From contig JAEOTL010000060.1 of assembly GCA_016839845.1 (NCBI GenBank), positions 1-30,145 of the forward strand: a stretch of DNA of 30,145 nt, read 5' to 3'. Position numbers and translations under genes: made by a program. Shown here one piece after another: positions 16,101 through 23,054 of this stretch (its first letter is position 1; the number at the start of each line of letters is the position of its first letter). The notes beneath the pieces were generated by a model, which worked only from the letters and a program-made list of their open reading frames with translations, had not been told where the DNA came from and did no database searches. Source of the stretch: Promethearchaeota archaeon. GTDB taxonomy: Archaea > Asgardarchaeota > Lokiarchaeia > Sigynarchaeales > SOKP01.

Positions 16101-18107
16101 ATGCAAGTAGGATTTTACTTTGACCAAACGAGATGCGCTGGTTGTAATGCTTGTAGAGTAGCATGTAAAGATTGGCATGATCAACCATCCGGTCCAGCAT
16201 CATGGATGAGGATCAACTACCTTGAAGAGGGGCCATTCCCGAATGTGTTTGCGGGTTACCTTATCTCAAATTGTTATCATTGTGAAGAACCTGTGTGCTC
16301 TTATGTTTGCCCGAATGAAGCACTAAGTAAAAGAGAGGAAGATGGGATTGTTGTAGTTGAAAAAGATAAATGTCGTGAAGAAGTGCCATGTGGTCTAATT
16401 TCAAAAGAAAAGATGGGTGCTGATTATACATATGGTGAATCACAAGCCCCTTGTCAAACTGCGTGTCCAGTGCATCTTCACATCCCTGCATACACTGCAT
16501 TGATTGCTAAGGGAAAATTTAAGGAATCTTTGGATTTAATCAGACGGAGGATGCCTTTGCCTTCAGTATGTGGTCGTGTTTGTCTTCATCCTTGTGAAGA
16601 GGTTTGTGCTCGAAAAGATGTAGATCAAGCAATCGCAATTGAAGCACTAAAAGGATTTGTTGCAGATAATGTATCTGAAAAAGCACCAAAACCTATATCG
16701 CAAACTCAATCAGAGAAAGTTGCAATAATTGGATCTGGTCCTGCAGGATTAGCCGCAGCTTACGATCTAATTAGATTGGGCTATGGAGTTACTATTTTTG
16801 AAGCATTGGCAAGTGCAGGAGGTATGTTGGCTGTAGGAATTCCGGATTACAGGTTACCACGTGATATACTCAATAGGGATATTGATTATATTAAAGCACT
16901 TGGAGTTGAAATCAAAACAAATACTCCAGTTGATCTCAATCAAGGTATAGAGGATCTTTTGAAAGAGGGATATGGTGCCGTACTAGTTGCAATTGGGGCT
17001 CATAAAGGGAAGAAGCTTGGTATCCCTGGAGCGGATCTAGAGGGTGTTTTAGTAGGTACTTCCTTTATGCGAGACGTTAATCTTGGTAAGGAGGTTAAAC
17101 TTGGTAATAAAGTGATTGTAATAGGAGGTGGAAACGTTGCTATGGATTGTGCACGTACTGCCCGTCGTCTTGGTGCTGCAGAAGTAGGTGTATCATGTCT
17201 TGAATGTTGTGATGATATGCCTGCAGATATAACAGAAGTTGATCAAGCTCGTGAAGAAGGAATTGAGATTTATGATTCTCGTACTTTTACGAAAATAGTG
17301 AGTAATGATGGAAAAGTAGCTGGTGTAGGATGTCTTGAGATTACTGGATGTTCATTTGATGATGATGGAGAAGCTCATTTTGACGTAGTTAGTGATGAGG
17401 AACACACTTTAGAGGGAGATACAGTAATTTTTGCTATTGGTCAAGTTCCTGAAATCACTAATTCTGGGATAGTGAAAGTCAGTAAAATGGGCACTATTGC
17501 CGCAGATCCTGAGACTTTGATGCTTGAGGCAAATGGTGTGTTTGTTGCTGGAGACTGTTTTAGCGGTGTAGCAAGCATTATTGATGCCATAGCAAGTGGT
17601 CAAAAATCAGCATCTAAAGTTCATCGTTATCTCCAAGGTGATGTATTGAGAGTAAGGCCTATTCCAGAAATTGCGGCAACTGAAATAAAAATTGATATTC
17701 CCTCAGAAACAGAGAAAAAAGATCGCCAACCTATGCCACTTCTATCAGCATCTGAAAGGGGTAATAATTTCAAGGAGGTTGCTCTAGGTTTCAGCGAGGA
17801 AGCTGCTATAGCTGAAGCTGAAAGATGTCTTAATTGCGCAGGTCACTTATGTAAAGATGTATGCCCATATTCTGCTCCTCAATTTGTAGAGGCGGAAAAA
17901 ACGAGGATGCAAAAATGTAATTATTGCGTTGATCGAGTTGATGTTGGCAAGCAACCAATATGTGTTGAGGCTTGTTATGCACGTGCTTTAGATTCTGGAA
18001 CATTGGAGGAATTGAAAGCAAAGTATGGGGATATTCGAGAATCCGCTGGTTTTTTTTATTCAATCACTGCAAAACCATCAATAGTATTTAGACCTAAAAA
18101 GAAATAA
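16101..18107 (+). CDS. DmsB-like ferredoxin subunit with an inserted GltD-like FAD/NAD(P) oxidoreductase module
   Basis: A 668-residue fusion. Residues 1-90 are DmsB-like: Cys12/15/18/22 (CAGCNACRVAC) and Cys58/61/66/70. At VVEKDKC91 the DmsB sequence breaks off. Residues ~97-575 are a GltD-type module: an N-terminal Fe-S part (Cys118, 122, 157, 161, 165, 169), FAD site GSGPAG at 211-216, NAD(P) site GGGNVAMD at 342-349, and a second FAD-contact segment at 478-487 (NGVFVAGDCF). DmsB resumes at Cys576/579/584/588 (CKDVCPYSAPQF) and Cys606/609/621/625, ending DSGTLEELKAKYG. It is likely the electron-transfer subunit of the molybdoenzyme, linking it to NAD(P)H. The start at 16101 follows a strong ribosome binding site. 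It is not glutamate synthase, as no GltB is nearby. Confidence 0.92.
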   Translation: MQVGFYFDQTRCAGCNACRVACKDWHDQPSGPASWMRINYLEEGPFPNVFAGYLISNCYHCEEPVCSYVCPNEALSKREEDGIVVVEKDKCREEVPCGLISKEKMGADYTYGESQAPCQTACPVHLHIPAYTALIAKGKFKESLDLIRRRMPLPSVCGRVCLHPCEEVCARKDVDQAIAIEALKGFVADNVSEKAPKPISQTQSEKVAIIGSGPAGLAAAYDLIRLGYGVTIFEALASAGGMLAVGIPDYRLPRDILNRDIDYIKALGVEIKTNTPVDLNQGIEDLLKEGYGAVLVAIGAHKGKKLGIPGADLEGVLVGTSFMRDVNLGKEVKLGNKVIVIGGGNVAMDCARTARRLGAAEVGVSCLECCDDMPADITEVDQAREEGIEIYDSRTFTKIVSNDGKVAGVGCLEITGCSFDDDGEAHFDVVSDEEHTLEGDTVIFAIGQVPEITNSGIVKVSKMGTIAADPETLMLEANGVFVAGDCFSGVASIIDAIASGQKSASKVHRYLQGDVLRVRPIPEIAATEIKIDIPSETEKKDRQPMPLLSASERGNNFKEVALGFSEEAAIAEAERCLNCAGHLCKDVCPYSAPQFVEAEKTRMQKCNYCVDRVDVGKQPICVEACYARALDSGTLEELKAKYGDIRESAGFFYSITAKPSIVFRPKKK

Positions 18108-18118
18108 TCAAAACAAAT

Positions 18119-18137
18119 CTTTTTATTTTTTTTTTCT
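18119..18137 (+). terminator. Oligo-T terminator after molybdoenzyme operon
   Basis: A run that is nearly all T, beginning about 12 bases after the stop codon of the DmsB-GltD gene. It probably ends the two-gene operon; the next gene begins 46 bases on and has its own AGAGG site. Confidence 0.5.
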
Positions 18138-18182
18138 ATTTTTAATATTATTATATTTTTAGTTATTTAGAGGAATTTAGAT

Positions 18183-19337
18183 ATGGATGAAGAAATTGAA
18201 ATGCATGGTGTTTGTGATGAAAGGTTCGCGGCAGTAAAAGACGGTTTTCTGCAAAATTTTAAAATCGACGGTGATGTTGGAGCTAGTTTTGCTGCAACCC
18301 TAAATGGGAAATTTGTTATAGATATATGGGGTGGTTATGCAGATGAAGCTAAATCGAGACCATGGGAAAAAGATACAATCGTGAATGTGTTTTCTACTAC
18401 AAAGGCAATGACTATTATTTGTGCTCTTATGCTAGTTGATCAGGGACTTCTTGATCTTGATGCTCCTGTTGCGAAATACTGGCCAGAATTCGCCCAGAAC
18501 GGAAAAGAAAAGGTGTTAGTTCGTCATATATTCAGTCATTCATCTGGGTTAGCCGGTTGGGAAGAAAAAGTAAAAATCGAAGATCTTTACAACTGGGATA
18601 AAGCTGTTAATCTACTGGCTGCTCAAAAACCATGGTGGGAACCAGGAACTAAGAGTGGGTATCATGCTTTTACGCATGGATATCTCTTGGGTGAGTTAGT
18701 TAAGCGTATAAGCGGTAAATCTTTAGGGACATATTTTAAAGAACATGTGGCAGAACCACTTAATGCTGATTTTCATATTGGTTTTGGTCCAGAACATGAT
18801 AAAAGGGTAGCTGATGTAATTCCATGGGAAGCTTCTCAATTTTTCGGTTATACTGAAACGAATCCTAATTCTATTTTTGCTCGAATCTGGACAAATCCTG
18901 AGATAAATAATCTAACTCAGAGTTTAAAAACGCGAGAATGGCGTGCTGCTGAGATCCCAGCTGCAGGAGGACATGGGAATGCAAGATCTGTAGCAAGAAT
19001 CGCATCAGCTATAGCTTGTGGTGGTGAAGTAGATGGGGTTCGACTTTTAAGAATGGAGACAATTAAAAAATCAATGGAAGAACAAAGCTACATGCAAGAT
19101 CTCGGTATATTAATGCCCGTACGGTTTGGAGTGGGTTTTGGACTTCCAAGTAAAGAAATACCCTTTCCAAGCCCAAACACGGTATGGTGGGCTGGGGCAG
19201 GAGGAAGTATTATTGTAATGGATTTAGATAATCAACTTAGTTTTTCGTATGTAATGAATCGTATGAAAATGACAACAACAGGAGACCTTCGCTCTGCTAG
19301 GCTAATAATGGCACTCTATGCGGGATTAAGAAAATAA
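18183..19337 (+). CDS. Serine hydrolase of the beta-lactamase class C / EstB-like family
   Basis: A 384-residue protein with the penicillin-binding-protein-like fold. The nucleophile motif SxxK is Ser71-Thr-Thr-Lys74 (VFSTTKAMT), Tyr160 (GYHAFTHGYLLGELV) is the second catalytic residue, and GAGG near residue 338 takes the place of the HTG/KTG motif. There is no signal peptide, so the protein is cytoplasmic and more likely an esterase or amidase than a beta-lactamase. AGAGG lies just before the ATG. It follows the molybdoenzyme operon on the same strand and ends facing the thiolase gene. The substrate is unknown; cleavage of an ester or lactone made or used by the neighbours is a guess. Confidence 0.88.
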   Translation: MDEEIEMHGVCDERFAAVKDGFLQNFKIDGDVGASFAATLNGKFVIDIWGGYADEAKSRPWEKDTIVNVFSTTKAMTIICALMLVDQGLLDLDAPVAKYWPEFAQNGKEKVLVRHIFSHSSGLAGWEEKVKIEDLYNWDKAVNLLAAQKPWWEPGTKSGYHAFTHGYLLGELVKRISGKSLGTYFKEHVAEPLNADFHIGFGPEHDKRVADVIPWEASQFFGYTETNPNSIFARIWTNPEINNLTQSLKTREWRAAEIPAAGGHGNARSVARIASAIACGGEVDGVRLLRMETIKKSMEEQSYMQDLGILMPVRFGVGFGLPSKEIPFPSPNTVWWAGAGGSIIVMDLDNQLSFSYVMNRMKMTTTGDLRSARLIMALYAGLRK

Positions 19338-19389
19338 AACGAAATAAAAAAATTATTTTTTTAATGATTGGTTTAGAGTAAATGTATAA
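19338..19389. terminator. Convergent terminator region with A7/T7 inverted repeat
   Basis: AAAAAAATTATTTTTTT, at about 19348-19364, is an AT-only inverted repeat between the converging serine hydrolase and thiolase genes. It offers an oligo-T tract to both strands. Confidence 0.45.
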
Positions 19390-19419
19390 TTTAAAGAGCT
19401 TCAATTTAAAGAGCTTCAA
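19390..19419. repeat. Perfect 15-bp tandem duplication across the thiolase stop codon
   Basis: TTTAAAGAGCTTCAA is repeated twice, head to tail (19390-19404 and 19405-19419). On the minus strand each unit encodes the end of the thiolase (..EAL) and its TAA stop, so the second copy lies just outside the frame end and does not alter the protein. It is probably a replication slippage event. Confidence 0.85.
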
Positions 19420-20719
19420 TCACCGAGGCAATACCTACACCGAAGCCGCCACACATTAATTGAACACCATATTTTTTATTGTAATTTTTCATATGGTGCA
19501 CCATTTCAGTAAAATAGATTACCCCACTTGCTCCGATAGGATGACCTATAGCGATTGCTCCCCCGGTAGGATTGACTCGGGGATCATCAAATTCATATCC
19601 GAAATCTTTAGCAAATGCCAAACATGGACTTGCGAAAGCTTCATTAGGTTCGATCACATCCATATCATCCACTGTGAGATCTGCACGATCTAGTGCTTTT
19701 CTCATGGCAGGGATTGGTGCTAACAACATGATAATCGGTTCGCCGCCTGCTACTGCTGTTGAGAGTATCCGAGCCATTGGTTTTAATCCCAGCTCATCTG
19801 CTTTTTCTCGAGACATTAATAATGTAGCTGCTGCTCCATCAACAATTTGTGAAGAATTTCCTGCTGTAGTCTTACCTCCTTTTTCAGCAGGTCTGAATAC
19901 CGGTTTCAAATTGCGGATCATCTCCCAACCCTTTTCTGGATCATCTAAATAAACAGGTCGCACTGTCTGGTCTTTTGTAATCGTAACTTCCTCAACTTTT
20001 TGCTTTCCAGTGTTTTCATCTTTAATTGGTTTCATATTTTCATCTGTATACCTTTTCTGATAAGTAACTGGTACCACACGTTTGAAATACTCTTCTTCAT
20101 TACGCATTGCTTCAGTAGCTTTCTGATGACTCCAAACACCAAATTGATCCAATTCTTTTCGTGTAAAACCATATTTATCACTAATCATCTCTGAAGAAAC
20201 ACCTTGAGGTACGATACTTCTCAAGGGTTCATTAGCCCATCCTGGAGACATTATCATTGGATAGTTTGGAACTGCTTGGGTAATTTGCAAATCTGAGCCC
20301 ATCGCATAATGCGTCATTGACTCTACACCAGCTGCTATGCAAATGTCTCCATCACCTACTTTTATCGCATTTGCTACTGTATTTATGGCCTGAAGACCTG
20401 CATTACAGTATCTATTAACAGTAGCTCCTGCTATTTCATCAGGTAATCCTGCTAATAATAATGCAATCCTTGCGATATTACCCCCTTGTTCTCCAAATTG
20501 GGATAAACAACCCACATGACAATCTTCAATCTCCTTTGGATCAAAATCCGGACACTTTTCTTTTGTTCTATCGACTATAGCTCTTAAAACAGTGACTAAT
20601 AAATCTTGAGCTGAACATTCTCGATATACTCCTCCAAGTTTTTTCATTTGTGCTCTACCCGATTTTCCAACAGGAGTCCTAATGCTATCGATAACTACAC
20701 ATTCTTTTAATTCTTTCAT
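19406..20719 (-). CDS. Thiolase (acetyl-CoA C-acyltransferase family)
   Basis: A 437-residue thiolase with all three active-site motifs: nucleophile Cys105 in VNRYCNAGLQ, His393 in GGAIAIGHPIGASG, and Cys423 in MCGGFGVG, plus NEAFA at 359-363. The presence of both Cys105 and Cys423 supports a true thiolase that cleaves 3-ketoacyl-CoA or makes it from two acyl-CoAs, rather than an SCP2-type lipid carrier thiolase, which lacks some of these. The length is slightly above the usual 390-400, with extra residues around 210-270. It starts 6 bases after the NPD flavoprotein stop, with GAGTGAT overlapping that stop, so the two are translationally coupled. It provides the thiolysis step for the crotonase-based pathway (inference). 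Confidence 0.95.
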   Translation of the reverse strand: MKELKECVVIDSIRTPVGKSGRAQMKKLGGVYRECSAQDLLVTVLRAIVDRTKEKCPDFDPKEIEDCHVGCLSQFGEQGGNIARIALLLAGLPDEIAGATVNRYCNAGLQAINTVANAIKVGDGDICIAAGVESMTHYAMGSDLQITQAVPNYPMIMSPGWANEPLRSIVPQGVSSEMISDKYGFTRKELDQFGVWSHQKATEAMRNEEEYFKRVVPVTYQKRYTDENMKPIKDENTGKQKVEEVTITKDQTVRPVYLDDPEKGWEMIRNLKPVFRPAEKGGKTTAGNSSQIVDGAAATLLMSREKADELGLKPMARILSTAVAGGEPIIMLLAPIPAMRKALDRADLTVDDMDVIEPNEAFASPCLAFAKDFGYEFDDPRVNPTGGAIAIGHPIGASGVIYFTEMVHHMKNYNKKYGVQLMCGGFGVGIASVIEAL

Positions 20720-20725
20720 TTTTTA

Positions 20726-21880
20726 TCACTCTATTATTGGATTTTCTTCTTTTATTAAATTTTCAGGCATTCCTACTATTATTTCTTCTGCCTCAGTCAT
20801 GATACTTTGGATTAATTCATGAACAGTTGGGATTGAATGGATTCTTCCTGTTACAACACCCGCATTCATAAGACTTGCATTTTCATCTTCATCTATTAGT
20901 TTCCTAAAACCCTTTTCTTCAAGAATACGAATTTCATCTGTAGATGGGCAAGGCTTCCCGCGATAAAGATCTGACGCACCCTTAATAGTCTCATCAATAA
21001 CTTCAAGAGAGGCTGTATTAATTAAAAACCTCATAGGTCCAAATATACCTCTTCCCACAATTGTGTCAAATTCTGTTGCCTTTACAAGTTGCTCTTTCCA
21101 CATTTGCTCAAAATCACCTTCTTGAGTAGCAATAAATCTAGTTCCCATTTGAATCCCAATCGCTCCTAAGGCAAGAGCTGCTGCTAAGGATGCACCATCA
21201 GCAAAACCTCCCGCTCCAACCACAGGTAAATTGACTGTTCTAACTACTTCTGGGAGAAGAACCATGGATGAAGTGTCTCTCCAAGCACAATGTGCCCCTC
21301 CTTCTCTTCCTGAAGCAATGATTATATCTACACCAGATCTTTCAGCTCTCTTTGCCCCTCTTACATTTGGGCAGACTTGACACCATATTATTGAGGGTAA
21401 TGCTTTCTTGACTTCAAGAAACGCCCTCTTTGAACCCTTTTCTTTGGCATCTATTGCCCAAGGAAGTGGATCCCCAGCAGAGGTCACCATAACCTTTAGC
21501 TGCTTCTTTACCTTGGGAGTTTCTTCAAAAATTTCGATAATAGCTAGCATAAATTGTTTTGATACCATCGTAAATTCTTTAGCAATTGGTATATTAACAC
21601 CGAATTTAGCTTCAGGATAATCTTCAAGTTTTTCATAAACATATCTAATTGTCTGTTTTAGGACATTTTTCGGAGTACCACCAACCCCAAAATCAAGCTT
21701 TCGATCTTCCTCAGGTATAAAATTCACATCAGGACCTGCCATGCCAATTGTTGAGATTAAACCCAACCCACCTTCTTTTGCTACCGCGATACACAGTTTT
21801 GTGGTTGCATAAGGCCCCATACCTGCCTGTATAATGGGATATTTCGTCCCGATTATTTCTTGGAATTTCGTACGTATCAT
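20726..21880 (-). CDS. NPD/nitronate monooxygenase-family flavoprotein (FabK-like), copy 2
   Basis: A 384-residue FMN TIM-barrel protein. Family features are the N-terminal KYPIIQAGMGPYATTKL and AVAKEGGLGLIS, the catalytic segment SGREGGAHCAW with His197, and the FMN phosphate loop GAGGFADGASLAAALALGAIGIQMGTRF. It is only distantly similar to the 12560 copy, with extra residues at 50-70 and a longer C-terminus. It lies directly upstream of, and coupled to, the thiolase, which suggests that its substrate is an acyl-CoA, for example reduction or oxidation of an enoyl-CoA, rather than a nitronate (inference). ATG 21880 is preceded by GTGA. Its promoter lies in the divergent region shared with the SDR gene. 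Confidence 0.88.
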   Translation of the reverse strand: MIRTKFQEIIGTKYPIIQAGMGPYATTKLCIAVAKEGGLGLISTIGMAGPDVNFIPEEDRKLDFGVGGTPKNVLKQTIRYVYEKLEDYPEAKFGVNIPIAKEFTMVSKQFMLAIIEIFEETPKVKKQLKVMVTSAGDPLPWAIDAKEKGSKRAFLEVKKALPSIIWCQVCPNVRGAKRAERSGVDIIIASGREGGAHCAWRDTSSMVLLPEVVRTVNLPVVGAGGFADGASLAAALALGAIGIQMGTRFIATQEGDFEQMWKEQLVKATEFDTIVGRGIFGPMRFLINTASLEVIDETIKGASDLYRGKPCPSTDEIRILEEKGFRKLIDEDENASLMNAGVVTGRIHSIPTVHELIQSIMTEAEEIIVGMPENLIKEENPIIE

Positions 21881-22149
21881 ATTTGTTCACATTTTTAATT
21901 TTTGTAAGAATGATTAATTCAAAGTATATTCAATTAAATAAATTTTATACTGTTTCTATATAAAAAATTTTAACTTTTTCTTATCTCTATTAATATTTAA
22001 ATTTGGAGAGAACGCTTCTTGAAATCCTTATATTTTTAATTTGATTTCTAAATTCTAATCAAGTGAAGATTTGAAGTATAAATATTAAAACAGCAAAGTA
22101 TTCTATATTTTTATTGAAAAATATCTTAATATGAGGGATCTAGAAATTT
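21881..22149. promoter_or_regulatory. Divergent AT-rich promoter region (NPD-thiolase operon / SDR gene)
   Basis: 269 bases without a gene. On the minus strand GTATAAAATT (21941-21950) is a possible TATA box about 61 bases before the NPD start. On the plus strand TATAAATATTA (22077-22087) lies about 63 bases before the SDR start. No convincing regulator-binding palindrome or small RNA was seen. Confidence 0.45.
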
Positions 22150-23043
22150 ATGAAAGATTTTAAGGATAAAGTTGCCGTGATCACAGGAGCTGCTAGTGGT
22201 ATTGGATTTGGAATTGCTAAAAGAGCAGTAAAGGAAAGTATGAAAGTAGTTATTGCAGATATAGAAGCAGAAGCGTTATCCCAAGCAGATCAAGAGTTAT
22301 CATCTTTAGGTGGTAATATATTATCTGTAGTTACTGATGTTTCAAAATTTGAGGATGTGAAATCCTTAGCAGATAAAACTATGGATAAGTTTAGTGAGGT
22401 GCACCTATTATTTAATAATGCAGGTGTTGCAAAAAGAGACGTTCTCTGGGATTGTACTTTAGCTGATTGGAAATGGATTATAGGTGTAAATTTATGGGGT
22501 GTTATTCATGGGTTTGTTAATTTTTTACCAATTTTACGTAGACAAGATCAAGAAAGTCGTATAATTAATACGGCCTCAATTGCTGGGCTAACAACTTATA
22601 CTCTAAACGGAATTTACGGAGCCATTAAACATTCAATTGTTGCGCTTTCAGAAACCTTGAATAATGAACTTAGGGTAGTGAATTCTAACATTAAAGTATC
22701 AGTATTTTGTCCTGGAGCAATACTCACAAATCTTGGAACAAGTGCAAGAAATCGTCCAGAAGAATTGAAAAATCCTGAATCTGAAATATTAGATATTCAA
22801 TCACGGACTAGGAAATTTCTTAGAGAATACCCTGAGTTTGAACCTATAGTTACTCAGTTTGGACAAGGTTTCCAAGAAAGAGGGATCTCAGGAGAGAAAG
22901 CAGGTAATATAGTGTTTGAAGCAATTAAAGATGATGCTTTTTATATTTTAACTCATACAGAAGAGTGGTTGGAAGCTTTAATAAAAAACAGAATGAATAA
23001 TATTCTTAATGCTTTAGATCAAAATAAAAAATATAATAAATGA
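22150..23043 (+). CDS. Short-chain dehydrogenase/reductase (SDR)
   Basis: A 297-residue classical SDR: cofactor loop TGAASGIG at 12-19, NAG at 90-92, catalytic Ser143, Tyr156 and Lys160 (YGAIK). Asp37 after the second strand (VVIADIE) suggests NAD(H) rather than NADP(H). The C-terminus is longer than the ~250 residues of the core family and includes a helical part (190-297), seen in SDRs acting on larger substrates. It could carry the 3-hydroxyacyl-CoA dehydrogenase step that is otherwise missing in the window (inference only). GAGGG lies about 12 bases before the ATG, which is weak spacing. Its stop is only 11 bases from the stop of the converging ThDP enzyme gene. Confidence 0.92.
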   Translation: MKDFKDKVAVITGAASGIGFGIAKRAVKESMKVVIADIEAEALSQADQELSSLGGNILSVVTDVSKFEDVKSLADKTMDKFSEVHLLFNNAGVAKRDVLWDCTLADWKWIIGVNLWGVIHGFVNFLPILRRQDQESRIINTASIAGLTTYTLNGIYGAIKHSIVALSETLNNELRVVNSNIKVSVFCPGAILTNLGTSARNRPEELKNPESEILDIQSRTRKFLREYPEFEPIVTQFGQGFQERGISGEKAGNIVFEAIKDDAFYILTHTEEWLEALIKNRMNNILNALDQNKKYNK

Positions 23044-23054
23044 AATATTTCAAG

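Noticed and set aside
16400..17640. Glutamate synthase small subunit (GltD)
   Set aside because: The GltD-like part is embedded in a DmsB frame next to a DmsA-like subunit, and there is no large glutamate synthase subunit.
18183..19337. Antibiotic-resistance beta-lactamase
   Set aside because: There is no signal peptide, and the HTG/KTG motif is replaced by GAGG. Its context is catabolic, so an esterase-like role is more likely.
19572..19952. 126-codon open frame antisense to the thiolase
   Set aside because: It lies fully inside a thiolase with intact catalytic motifs, and its translation is Ser/Ala-rich without family features.
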